From NCBI GenBank assembly GCA_036365515.1, contig CM070873.1, positions 79,956,029-80,020,028 of the forward strand: DNA of 64,000 nt, read 5' to 3'. The notes below the pieces were generated by a model. The model searched no databases. It was not told the DNA's origin and worked only from the letters and a program-made list of their open reading frames with translations. This DNA is from Torymus aiolomorphi. Taxonomy: Eukaryota > Arthropoda > Insecta > Hymenoptera > Torymidae. Below, one piece after another: positions 40,303-50,319 of this stretch. The position numbers were made by a program, and so were the translations under genes. Each line of letters starts with the position of its first letter. Position 1 is the first letter of the stretch.

Positions 40303-40632
40303 TTAATATATGAGCCTTGCCTCGCGAAGTTCATTAATAATAAAATAGATTTCTGCAGAGTTATTTACCATATTTTGCTCAACAATGAGTACTCGAAGGC
40401 GGTCAACTAATTTGTTAGGGTCATCCCAGACATTGAGTTCATATGCAGTTGCAATATTGTCTTGCAATGATGAAACAACTTCTTCCTCCTCCTCATTATC
40501 ATCACTAGGCCACAGTCTTTTTTTCCATTTACACCTCCAATTAATCAAGTCCTTATTTTTTATTTTACATTTGTCATGTTTTTCTTTCCAAAGTTTTCTC
40601 GATGATTTTATTGGTTGAGAAATCAGATGCAT
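40303..40632 (-). CDS. Virus-like ORF2, left copy
   Basis: 109 codons, ATG at 40,632, stop at 40,303. Basic N-terminal half, an acidic run of five Glu in the middle, then WDDPNKLVDRLRVLI and INELREARLIY at the end. The W-D-D-P-N-x-L-V-D-R-L-R and E-L-R-E-A combination is one I remember from repeated arthropod ORFs. No biochemical function known to me. It overlaps the end of ORF1 by 59 bp in another frame, so it may be the C-terminal part of the same protein reached by a frameshift. Identical at protein level to the right copy. Confidence 0.6.
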   Translation of the reverse strand: MHLISQPIKSSRKLWKEKHDKCKIKNKDLINWRCKWKKRLWPSDDNEEEEEVVSSLQDNIATAYELNVWDDPNKLVDRLRVLIVEQNMVNNSAEIYFIINELREARLIY

Positions 40633-41431
40633 CTTTATTAGAATGGTAAGCTTTGTAATAATTATCCACGTTATTAGCAGTTTCCACTAGAGAATTAGAG
40701 TCAATATAAGAATTTTTTTCATTGACAGTTGTGAGCTTTAGAGGATTGACCTTCAATTTGGCTACCACTGCAGATTCTTTTCGCTCGGCAGTCTTATCTT
40801 TCCCTCCCATTACATTACTAGCATTTTTAACTTCAGAAAGGGCATCTTTCAATCCTGGAAATACTCTTGAGGATTGTTCGAACATTGGTGAAATAAAATT
40901 ATAAAATTTGTTACTTTTTAGTTTCCGAATCGACTCATTTACGCAGTGCAGCTTTTTATGAGCACATGAATTTACTATGACCATTCTATAATTTTCCAAA
41001 TCAGCTGAATTAATGCGATTTCCATCAGGATTTTTTCTAAACAGCAACTGTAATAAGCCCTCAGTCAGTTGGAAAGTTACACCAAATACTTTCACGATGT
41101 TACCTTCAAACTCTATTGGCGAATTACCAATCATAAGAATATTTGCTTTTTTGTAAACACCGTGTACATTATCAAGATACCTCTTTGAATTACGTTTGAG
41201 CTTGGATAAATATTTCTTGACAAGTGAAACCAATTTCTTATCAGCGTCAACAGCATTGGTATATGGAATACTATCAATACTATCTAAATCAGCCGCCATC
41301 TTTAAATAAGAGACATCATTTCTCAGATTATCGAGAGAATTGTTGATGCTGTTCTTCAAAGACATAGATTTTTGCTTGATAGCATCTCTGAATATACGAA
41401 GACTATCCGCTTCTCGCTGAGGATATGCCAT
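40574..41431 (-). CDS. Virus-like ORF1, left copy (DUF8207-like)
   Basis: 285 codons from the ATG at 41,431. A coiled-coil-like N-terminus (about residues 8-55) precedes a block at about residues 96-170 with MIGNSPIEF, FGVTFQLTEGLLQLLFRKNP and LENYRMVIVNSCAHKKL. That arrangement matches, from memory, the DUF8207-type proteins abundant in ant and wasp genomes and in virus-derived repeats. Their role is unknown. The C-terminal third is Lys/Asn/Ser-rich. A TATA box (about 41,484-41,493) lies about 60 bp upstream, so the gene has a plausible own promoter. This is the only intact ORF1 in the palindrome. Confidence 0.6.
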   Translation of the reverse strand: MAYPQREADSLRIFRDAIKQKSMSLKNSINNSLDNLRNDVSYLKMAADLDSIDSIPYTNAVDADKKLVSLVKKYLSKLKRNSKRYLDNVHGVYKKANILMIGNSPIEFEGNIVKVFGVTFQLTEGLLQLLFRKNPDGNRINSADLENYRMVIVNSCAHKKLHCVNESIRKLKSNKFYNFISPMFEQSSRVFPGLKDALSEVKNASNVMGGKDKTAERKESAVVAKLKVNPLKLTTVNEKNSYIDSNSLVETANNVDNYYKAYHSNKDASDFSTNKIIEKTLERKT

Positions 41432-41481
41432 GTTTATGCTTTCAGAGTTCAGCTCGAACTAAACATATATTAAAGCTGCAG

Positions 41482-41494
41482 CTGTTATTTATAG
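41482..41494 (-). promoter_or_regulatory. TATA box of ORF1, left copy
   Basis: TATAAATA on the minus strand about 60 bp before the ORF1 ATG. Identical element in the right arm. Followed after about 30 bp by TTAGTTCGAGC, a plausible initiator region. Confidence 0.6.
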
Positions 41495-41589
41495 TCAAAT
41501 CCATTCGCGGCACACATAACACAAAATCTGAGGTGTTTATGTATCAACACTTCAGCTGAACTCTGACTAATGATACTTTCATTTGGTTT

Positions 41590-41889
<300 letters not shown>

Positions 41890-42018
41890 TATTGGTTTGA
41901 TATGGGGTTGGTAGTCAATCTGAATCAACAGGCAACCAGCACCTTTTAACATACTCGCTTTCGGAATCAATACTTATGATAATGGAAAACTTTAGTGCCA
42001 AACCTTTCACATTTGGAG

Positions 42019-43624
42019 AAAAGGTGTTACTCCTATGCCACATTTTAGGAAAAAGTGCTACTCCTCCTTTGAAAAGGTGTCACTCCTCCTATGAAAAAGT
42101 ATCACTCCTATGACACATTTTGCGGAAAGCGCTACTCCTCCTATGAAAAAGTGTCACTCCTATGACACATTCTATGAAAAAGTGTCACTCCTATGAAAAA
42201 GTGGTACATCTCCTATGAAAACGCGCTACTCTCCCTATGAAAAGGTGTCACCCCTATGATGCATTCTATTAAAAAGTGTTACTTCTCCTATGAAAAAGTG
42301 TTACTCCTCCTATGAAAAAGTATCACTCCTCCTATGGAAAAGTGTCACTCCTATGACACATTTTAGGAAAGAGTGTTACTCCTTCTAGGGAAAAGTGTCA
42401 CTCCTATGACACATTCTATGAAAAAGTGTTACTCCTATGACACATTTAAGGAAAAAGTGTTACTCCTATGATGCATTCTACGAAAAAGTGTCACTCCTCC
42501 TATGAAAAAGTGTTACTCCTCCTATGAAAAAGTGTCACGCCTCCTATGGAAAAGTGTCACCGTTATGACACATTCTATGAAAAAGTGTCACTCCTATGAC
42601 ACATTCTACGAAAAAGTGTTACTCCTATGACACATTTTAGGAAAAGTGTTACTCCTTCGATGAAATGGTGTCGTGCACCCTATGAAAAAGTGCTACTCCT
42701 CCTTTGAAAAGGTGTCACTCCTCTATGAAAAAGTATCACTCCTATGACACATTTTGCGGAAAGCGCTACTCCTCCTATGAAAAAGTGTCACTCCTATGAC
42801 ACATTCTATGAAAAAGTGTCACTCCTATGAAAAAGTTTTTCATCTCCTATGAAAACGCGCTACTCTCCCTATGAAAAGGTGTCACTCCTATGATGCATTC
42901 TATTAAAAAGTGTTACTTCTCCTATGAAAAAGTGTTACTCCTCCTATGAAAAAGTGTCACTCCTCCTATGGAAAAGTGTCACTCCTATGAAAAAGTGTTA
43001 CATCTCCTATGAAAACGCGCTACTCTCCATGAAAAGGTGTCACTCCTATGATGCATTCTATTAAAAAGTGTTACTTCACCTATGAAAAAGTGTTACTCCT
43101 TCTATGAAAAAGTATCACTCCTCCTATGGAAAAGTGTCACTCCTATGACACATTTTAGGAAAAAGTGTTACTCCTATGATGCATTCTACGAAAAAGTGTC
43201 ACTCCTCCTTTGAAAAAGTGTTTCTCCTCCTATGAAAAAGTGTCACGCCTCCTATGGAAAAGTGTCACTCCTATGACACATTTTAGGAAAAAGTGTTACT
43301 CCTTCTAGGGAAAAGTGTCACTCCTATGACACATTCTATGAAAGTGTTACTCCTATGACACATTTAAGGAAAAAGTGTTACTCCTATGATGCATTCTACG
43401 AAAAAGTGTCACTCCTCCTATGAAAAAGTGTCACGCCTCCTATGGAAAAGTGTCACCGCTATGACACATTCTACGAAAAAGTGTCACTCCTATGACACAT
43501 TCTACGAAAAAATGTTACTCCTATGACACATTTTAGGAAAAGTGTTACTCCTTCGATAAAAAGGTGTCGCGCACCCTATGAAAAAGTGTTATTCCTTCTA
43601 TGAAAAAGTGTCACTCCTCCTACG
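42019..43624. repeat. Tandem hairpin-forming array, left arm
   Basis: About 1.6 kb of CCTATGAAAAAGTGTCACT-type units, 20-30 bp each, with higher-order groups that insert ATGACACATT. GTGTCA and TGACAC arms recur around a CTCCTA loop, so many units can fold. Array direction is opposite to that of the right array. No spacers, so not a CRISPR. Confidence 0.95.
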
Positions 43625-43764
43625 CTTATGAACAGAGCGGAATACTGCGTAGGCCATTAACCCAACCGATAGAGCGCTGTCGGCAGGGTGGTCCAACAGT
43701 CAATAACCCAACCAGCAGAGCAGTCTACCTTATCAAAAGTCGATAACCCAAGTCTACCCTAGTT
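43625..43764. other. Central non-palindromic spacer
   Basis: Unique stretch between the two opposed arrays. It contains CAATAACCCAACC and GAACAGAGCGGAATACTG-like words also found in the tandem repeats at 36.9-37.07 kb, linking the two regions. Confidence 0.6.
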
Positions 43765-44790
43765 TTCCCAAAATGTGTCGTAGAGTGACACTGTTTTGTA
43801 GAGTACGTCATAGGTGTGACTCATTTTTCCAAAATATGTCATAGGAGGACACTGTTTCGCAAAATGTGTCATAGGAATGACACTTTTCCATATGAATGGT
43901 GACACTTTTTCATAGGAGGAGTGACACTTTTTCTCGAAATGTGTCAAAGGAGTGACACTTTTTCATAGGAGGAGTGACTCTTTCTCATAGGGGGAGTAAC
44001 ACTTTTTCAAAGACTGTGTCATAGGAGTGACACTTTTTCATAGGAGGAGTAACACTTTTTCGCAAAATATGTCATAGGAGTGACACTTTTCATAGGAGGA
44101 GTGACACCTTTTCAAAGGAGGAGTAACACTTTTTCCTAAAATGTGTCATAGAAGTGACACTTTTTCGTAGGAGGAGTGACACTTTTTCATAGAAGGAGTA
44201 ACACTTTTTCGTAGGAGGCATCATAGGAGTAACACTTTTTCCTAAAATGTGTCATTGGAGTGACACTTTTTCGTAGGAGGAGTGACACTTTTTCATAGAA
44301 GGAGTAACACTTTTTCATAGGGTGCGCGACACCTTTTCATCGAAGGAGTAACACTTTTCCTAAAATGTGACATAGGAGTAACACTTTTTCGTAGAATGTG
44401 TCATAGGAGTGACACTTTTTCGTAGAATGTGTCATAGCGGTGACACTTTTCCATAGGAGGCGTGACACTTTTTCATAGGAGGAGTAACACTTTTTCATAG
44501 GAGAAGTAACACTTTTTAATAGAATGCATCATAGGGGTGACACCTTTTCATAGGGAGAGTAGCGCGTTTTCATAGGAGATGTACCACTTTTTCATAGGAG
44601 TGACACTTTTTCATAGAATGTGTCATAGGAGTGACACTTTTTCATAGGAGGAGTAGCGCTTTCCGCAAAATGTGTCATAGGAGTGATACTTTTTCATAGG
44701 AGGAGTGACACCCTTTCAAAGGAGGAGTAACACTTTTTCCTAAAATGTGGCATAGGAGTAACACCTTTTCTCCAAATGTGAAAGGTTTGG
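43765..44790. repeat. Tandem hairpin-forming array, right arm
   Basis: About 1.0 kb of the same units in reverse complement (AGTGACACTTTTTCATAGG). Shorter than the left array by roughly 580 bp, so unit number changed after the inversion or differs by assembly. Confidence 0.95.
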
Positions 44791-44902
44791 CACTAAAGTT
44801 TTCCAGTATCATAAGTATTGATTCCGAAAGCGAGTACGTTAAAAGGTGCTGGTTGCCTGTTGATTCAGATTGACTACCAACCCCATATCAAACCAATAGC
44901 TT

Positions 44903-44921
44903 TATATATATATATATATAT
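44903..44921. repeat. Short (TA)n tract, right arm
   Basis: 19 bp partner of the 293 bp tract in the left arm, at the mirror position. Confidence 0.9.
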
Positions 44922-45020
44922 TGTAAACCAAATGAAAGTATTATTAGTCAGAGTTCAGCTGAAGTGTTGATACATAAACACCTCAGATTTTGTGTTATGT
45001 GTGCCGCGAATGGATTTGAC

Positions 45021-45028
45021 TATAAATA
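45021..45028 (+). promoter_or_regulatory. TATA box of ORF1, right copy
   Basis: TATAAATA 62 bp before the ORF1 ATG at 45,083. Same sequence context as the left arm. Confidence 0.6.
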
Positions 45029-45082
45029 ACAGCTGCAGCTTTAATATATGTTTAGTTCGAGCTGAACTCTGAAAGCATAAAC

Positions 45083-45941
45083 ATGGCATATCCTCAGCGA
45101 GAAGCGGATAGTCTTCGTATATTCAGAGATGCTATCAAGCAAAAATCTATAGTCTTTGAAGAACAGCATCGACAATTCTCTCGATAATCTGAGAAATGAT
45201 GTCTCTTATTTAAAGATGGCGGCTGATTTAGATAGTATTGATAGTATTCCATATATCAGTGCTGTTGACGCTGATAAGAAAATAGTTTCACTTGCCAAGA
45301 AATATTTATCCAAGCTCAAACGTAATTCAAAGAGGTATCTTGATAATGTATACGGTGTTTACAAAAAAGCAAATATTCTTATGATTGGTAATTCGCCAAT
45401 AGAGTTTGAAGGTAACATCGTGAAAGTATTTGGTGCAACTTTCCAACTGACTGAGGGCTTATTACAGTTGCTGTTTAGAAAAAATCCTGATGGAAATCGC
45501 ATTAATTCAGCTGATTTGGAAAATTATAGAATGGTCATAGTAAATTCATGTGCTCATAAAAAGCTGCACTGCGTAAATGAGTCGATTCGGAAACTAAAAA
45601 GTAACAAATTTTATAATTTTATTTCACCAATGTTCGAACAATCCTCAAGAGTATTTCCAGGATTGAAAGATGCCCTTTCTGAAGTTAAAAATGCTAGTAA
45701 TGTAATGGGAGAGAAAGATAAGACTGCCGAGCGAAAAGAATCTGCAGTGGTAGCCAAATTGAAGGTCAATCCTCTAAAGCTCACAACTGTCAATGAAAAA
45801 AATTCTTATATTGACTCTAATTCTCTAGTGGAAACTGCTAATAACGTGGATAATTATTACAAAGCTTACCATTCTAATAAAGATGCATCTGATTTCTCAA
45901 CCAATAAAATCATCGAGAAAACTTTGGAAAGAAAAACATGA
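45083..45941 (+). pseudogene. Virus-like ORF1, right copy, frameshifted
   Basis: Same gene as the left ORF1. A single extra A in AAATCTATAGTC, at about 45,150-45,152 where the left arm reads AAATCTATGTC, shifts the frame after about 22 codons. The remaining frame is open from 45,156 to 45,941 but has no ATG at its start. Only a handful of amino-acid differences separate it from the left copy, so the duplication is recent relative to the frameshift. Confidence 0.75.
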
Positions 45942-46212
45942 CAAATGTAAAATAAAAAATAAGGACTTGATTAATTGGAGGTGTAAATGGAAAAAAAGAC
46001 TGTGGCCTAGTGATGATAATGAGGAGGAGGAAGAAGTTGTTTCATCATTGCAAGACAATATTGCAACTGCATATGAACTCAATGTCTGGGATGACCCTAA
46101 CAAATTAGTTGACCGCCTTCGAGTACTCATTGTTGAGCAAAATATGGTAAATAACTCTGCAGAAATCTATTTTATTATTAATGAACTTCGCGAGGCAAGG
46201 CTCATATATTAA
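45883..46212 (+). CDS. Virus-like ORF2, right copy
   Basis: 109 codons, protein identical to the left ORF2. It overlaps the end of ORF1 by 59 bp in the +1 frame. Carries the five-Glu run and the WDDPNKLVDRLR segment. It may be a separate small protein or the frameshifted C-terminus of ORF1. No function known to me. Confidence 0.6.
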   Translation: MHLISQPIKSSRKLWKEKHDKCKIKNKDLINWRCKWKKRLWPSDDNEEEEEVVSSLQDNIATAYELNVWDDPNKLVDRLRVLIVEQNMVNNSAEIYFIINELREARLIY

Positions 46213-46235
46213 ATGGTAAAGGAATGTTGATTGAT

Positions 46236-46305
46236 TGGGAGGTAATTGTATGTGGTTGTACCTCACAGGTGGGAGCGATTGTTGGGGCTCTCACCATTTA
46301 AAAAA
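46236..46305 (+). terminator. Gene-end hairpin motif after ORF2, right
   Basis: GGAGGTAATTG...TGTACCTCACAGGTG then GTTGGGGCTCTCACCATT and A-rich sequence. The GAGGTA/TACCTC arms can pair. Mirrors the left arm. Confidence 0.5.
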
Positions 46306-46546
46306 TACAAATTGTTTTTAGGTTAGCATACATAGAAAGCCAGCGTAGTAGTTGCTCAGCTGATCGCTAGGTTGCTTTAATATGAAAGTACTCTCGCAAG
46401 CGGTTAGGCGAGGCTTCGGTTATATCAGCCTGCTGAGGTTTTCATCACATAATAATGGATTAAACTTTCCAATAATCAATCATCAGGTCACAACCTGCGG
46501 AAAGCCTTCTGATTGGTTGAAGTAGCATACAGCGCTATCATTCAGA

Positions 46547-47035
46547 ATGGAGTACGTCGTAGACATGCAGGGCTTCAAGCAACCAGTGAACGATTTCATT
46601 CTCAAGGAACTCGCCATACTTCCTCTACATGACAAATCAGAACCTCTGGTGCTTATGTTTCGAGAGCCGTATTCGTGGCGTCGACTCACGGGCAAGTACC
46701 GCCGCGAGAATAAATGGTTGGAGCATTGCTATCACTGTCTTGCCTGGAAATCTGGAGACATTCTCTACACTGACGTGGAGAAAATCATTCGAGATAGTCT
46801 GTATGATGCAACGAAGGTATTTCTCCATGGTGAAGTCAGGAGAGAGTAGTTAAGACGCTTCAAAGTCCACGCTATCGACGTCATCGAGTACGGTTATCCA
46901 GGCTTTGACGAGCCTAACAAGGCGGTGACTGTTTGCACCAATCACAATGGAGCATACAAAGCTGCGTGTGCACTTCACAACGTCAAGCTGATGCAAAATT
47001 TTTACTTCAAATACATACATATGGATTATGAATAA
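46547..47035 (+). pseudogene. Virus-like ORF3, right copy, internal amber
   Basis: ATG at 46,547; TAG at 46,847-46,849; the same frame stays open to TAA at 47,033-47,035. Length and lesion are identical to the left copy. Differs from it by a few codons (for example QGF here, QSF there). Upstream (about 46,500-46,545) is TGATTGGTTGAAG, an ATTGG box, but no clear TATA. The product would be a truncated 100-residue protein unless the amber is suppressed. Confidence 0.6.
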
Positions 47036-47054
47036 ACTCTATTAATAAATGATG

Positions 47055-47103
47055 GAGAGGTAATATACCTCACAGGTGATGGTTGGGGCTCTTATCATTA
47101 AAA
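47055..47103 (+). terminator. Gene-end hairpin motif after ORF3, right
   Basis: GAGGTAATATACCTC, CACAGGTG, GTTGGGGCTCTTATCATT, then a run of A. Second of the two gene-end signatures on this arm. Confidence 0.5.
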
Positions 47104-47404
47104 AAAAAATTTACCGTTCGATGCTCCACGAATTCCCGCCGGAATGGTGAAAATTTTGTCCAGCTTCTTAAATTTCCCGCTCTTTCAAATTACCCGCCAT
47201 TTTTTATTTCCCACTCTGTCGCTAAATTAGATTTCTACCTTATCAATCGTTGGTAGTGATAGCATGGTGGAGAGAGCGCTCGCGCGCGGTGGTGGAGGGT
47301 TGCGATGTAGAGTGCTAGTATGTATAGTATATGTAGTACATATAGTATATGCAGTATACATAGTATATGTAGTATACATAGTATATACAGCATACATAGT
47401 ATAC

Positions 47405-48170
47405 TGGTAACTAAATACGTACTGGTAACTCGTATCATAAATTTTCCCATCGATACTCCCCCTGAAATTTCTTAACGAACAAAATAAGCTTCATTTCGTT
47501 AAGATCGGATAAAAAATAAAAAAATTTAAAGAACTTATTGAACTTTTTGTCTTTAATTGTAACAATACCATAGTGACTATTGCCTGAATTTGTCTGAAAA
47601 AAATTGTCTTATGTTATTTCAAGTATATATTTGTTACATGTACTTACTCTTGGATTATCAAATTAATAAAACATTATTTAAAAATATAAAAACTAAAATT
47701 GCTGTTTCGATCCGGAGAACGTCCTAGGCGATCAGCAGTTTTGCTCCGGCGCTGTTGACGGACATCGCCGTGTGCTACTCGTGCCCCACCAGGGGTGACA
47801 CACGTGCCCCGTTTTCATCGTTTTTTTCAATCGTTAATACATAATTATTAAGCACTATTAAGTAAAAAATCAAACGAGGCTTCAAAGTTCAATGTCTAAA
47901 CTATCGAAATATACTTAATTTGGACGGTTTCATCCTTTTTTTGCATTCTGGCAGACGAATGAAAAATGAAACCAACCTTTTTTTCAGCTTCAAATTTCAT
48001 TTTCATTAAACTTATTAACGTGACTTTCTTTTTATATATTTTGAGCAGAAACAAAAACTAGAAGTATTTTTCTTTGATTTTTTATGAACATTTATTTCTA
48101 AATATTTATTTACTTTTTAAATATTGAGGTGTCAAATTTCCCCGCCTGCCACGCCGTGCCCTTATGGCCC
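47405..48170. other. Non-coding with dispersed-repeat fragments
   Basis: 47,667-47,723 (AATAAAACATTATTTAAAAA to TTTCGATCCGG) recurs at 59,143-59,200. 47,768-47,800 (GTGTGCTACTCGTGCCCCAC) recurs at about 62,168. 48,128-48,160 (GTGTC...CCCCGCC) has a weaker echo at 62,388. No gene. Confidence 0.6.
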
Positions 48171-48268
48171 TAGACACATAAGCGCGTTTGCTCGCGTTTG
48201 GCTGCGGTCAGCCACGGTCGGCCGCGGTCGGACGCGCTCGCTTTTCCCATTGGTTGGAAGCGAGCTTA

Positions 48269-48402
48269 GGGAGTCTCTACAACCTTGCGCGTGCGTGTGC
48301 GCTCGCCGTGTATAAGGTATACCTATATATAGGAGAGCGCTATATATAGGTATACCTTATACACGCGAGCGCACACGCACGCGCAAGGTTGTAGAGACTC
48401 CC
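48269..48402. mobile_element. 134 bp near-perfect hairpin element
   Basis: Arms of about 63 bp (ends GGGAGTCTCTACAACC and GGTTGTAGAGACTCCC) surround a loop of about 9 bp; TA lies at the left end and one base beyond the right end. CpG-rich stems with a central GGTATACC pair. Belongs with the other TA-flanked foldbacks that begin GGGA. Confidence 0.85.
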
Positions 48403-48440
48403 TTAGCGGACGCGTACGCCTACGACGCCGATCAGCCGCG

Positions 48441-48538
48441 GAAGAGCGCACGCGCTCGCTTCTCGCATTGGCTGGAAGCGGACTCAGCGGACGCGCACGC
48501 CTACGACGACCAATGAGAGAAGCGAGCGCGTGCGCTCT
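48441..48538. repeat. Inverted repeat, CpG-rich
   Basis: AGAGCGCACGCGCTCGCTTC and GAAGCGAGCGCGTGCGCTCT face each other, each next to an ATTGG/CCAAT core. A related half-copy is at about 48,231-48,265. Confidence 0.75.
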
Positions 48539-48781
48539 TAGGGAGAATGTACATAAGCGCCGCGCTGCGCTGCGCGGTTCTCTGCTTGCGCTGGTCCATA
48601 GTTCCGTTTCTATATTCCATTGCTAATGGTACAATTCTATAGATCTATGTCATGCATCTATCATTTTCATGGTCATGATCATGATTGAAGCCAAAATAAA
48701 AAAAATTAGAAAAATGTATAATTTCATTAAAGTTATTGAAATTGTTAAAAAAATTAAGAAAAAAAAAAACAACAATCTTGC

Positions 48782-48952
48782 AGAAGGTGGTGGGTTCGAC
48801 CACATTTAGGAATACCTCAAAGAAATATTCATAGTGCTTATAGCACTTTATTTAAATATTTTGCATTAAAGGATCATGAAGAGTTTTATAGATTTATTAA
48901 CATGAGTTTTAATCAATTTCATCATTTATTTGAACTGGTTAAAGGACATCTC
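48782..48952 (+). pseudogene. PIF/Harbinger transposase N-terminal fragment
   Basis: 57 codons open with RRWWVRPHL and include ALKDHEEFYRFINMSFNQF. This parallels RRWWVKPHL and KLQDHEEFKRFIGLSVATF of the fuller Harbinger copy 0.6 kb away, but is clearly diverged. No start codon and the rest of the protein is missing. It is an older, different family member. Confidence 0.7.
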
Positions 48953-49120
48953 ATTATCGCCCAATTCCATCTTATTCGTCAATAGCTTCATTTTCCAATG
49001 TTCTAATCAATTTTATAATTCATAGTATATCACATCAATTGGGTCTTGTGTTTTCTTTCTCGGCTTAAAATACTTTTGTTCTTAAACTGTCCGTCATATA
49101 AATTATCCCTTCATTTATTT

Positions 49121-50249
49121 ACAGCGAATCCACATTACGTGCCATGAGCTTTGTGCCATGAGCTTTGTGCCATACCAAAAAGAAAGTGTTGTTCGACATC
49201 TAGGTAACATATTACCACAGGATTTAAAGGAACAGACCTATATACTCTGACTCTCTCCCGTTGAATAGCGCACATATAGATCATGCAAATCGGAGCACGT
49301 TAAAGAGAAAATTATTTACGAAAATGGATTTATTAAAAGTATTAAATATGTTTTATGTGTGGTTATGTCTATTGAAATTAGAACGTTTATTAAAATTAAG
49401 AAAAGCATTAACAATTCGAAGGTGGTGGGTAAAACCACATCTTAAAAACCACATCAGAGATACCCTAGGTGGTTATCGACTGATCTTTGTCTATTTTAAA
49501 CTTCAAGATCATGAAGAATTTAAAAGATTCATCGGGCTTTCCGTTGCAACGTTTGATAGACTATTAAACATAGTAAGAAGAAGATTGACACGATCTGGTC
49601 CACGAAAACCTCTGTCAGCAGAGTTAAAACTTGCTATAGTTTTGAGGTATGTTGATATGGTCATATTTATTTTGAACATAAGATTTGATGAAATTATTCT
49701 TATTGCTAAAAGAACTATGTATGATTTTTAGTTTTTTACATCAGGGAGGTAATCCTCAGTTTTTTTCAACATTTTATAGAATCGGAAAGTCAACAATGTT
49801 CAAATTGATTGCCGAAGTTTGCTCAGTAATTGTGGAAAAACTGATGCCACTTTATTTCCCTCCTCTAAATAAAAATACTTGGTTAAAAATAGCCAGAGAG
49901 TATGAAGAACAGTGGAATGTACCTCATTGTCTGGGAGCAATTGACGGGAAGCATTTCAGTATTAAGAAACCACCTCATTCAGGATCTGTATTTTACAACT
50001 ATAAAGGTTTTTTAGTTTGGTTTTAATGGCTTCATGTGATGCAAATAGACGCTTTACATGGTTCAATTTTGGAGAGTATGGTGAGTTTTAATTAATTACA
50101 ATATGATTTCTTTTTACATATTTGCATATCATTAAATAATTTTTATCATAACGTAGTACTTATGTTGTTATAATATAGGTTCAGCCAATGATGCAAGTAT
50201 ATTTAATAAGAGTGATTTAAAAGAATTGATTGATAATGGTGAATTAGAA
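49121..50249 (+). pseudogene. PIF/Harbinger transposase, left inverted copy
   Basis: Three exons inferred: exon 1 from the ATG at 49,324 to the GTATGT donor at 49,645; exon 2, 49,732-50,080 (after TTTTTAG, ending G|GTGAGT); exon 3 from 50,179 (after ATATAG) to 50,249, where homology to the right copy ends. Exon 1 reads through as RRWWVKPHL...RRRLTRSGPRKPLSAEL. Exon 2 has GAIDGKHFSIKKP (first catalytic Asp). One base is missing in exon 2 at about 50,005-50,015 relative to the right copy, shifting the frame. The 3' part with the second Asp and Glu is absent. HARBI1-type DDE_Tnp_4 family. Confidence 0.85.
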
Positions 50250-50319
50250 AGCATCATGCACATCACTTGAAACATACACAAAACTTTTAATCAATCCATT
50301 TTGAAGAGTAATTTTCTTT

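Noticed and set aside
42019..44790. CRISPR-like direct repeats
   Set aside because: Units are contiguous and degenerate with no unique spacers, the genome is eukaryotic, and the array reverses direction at its centre.
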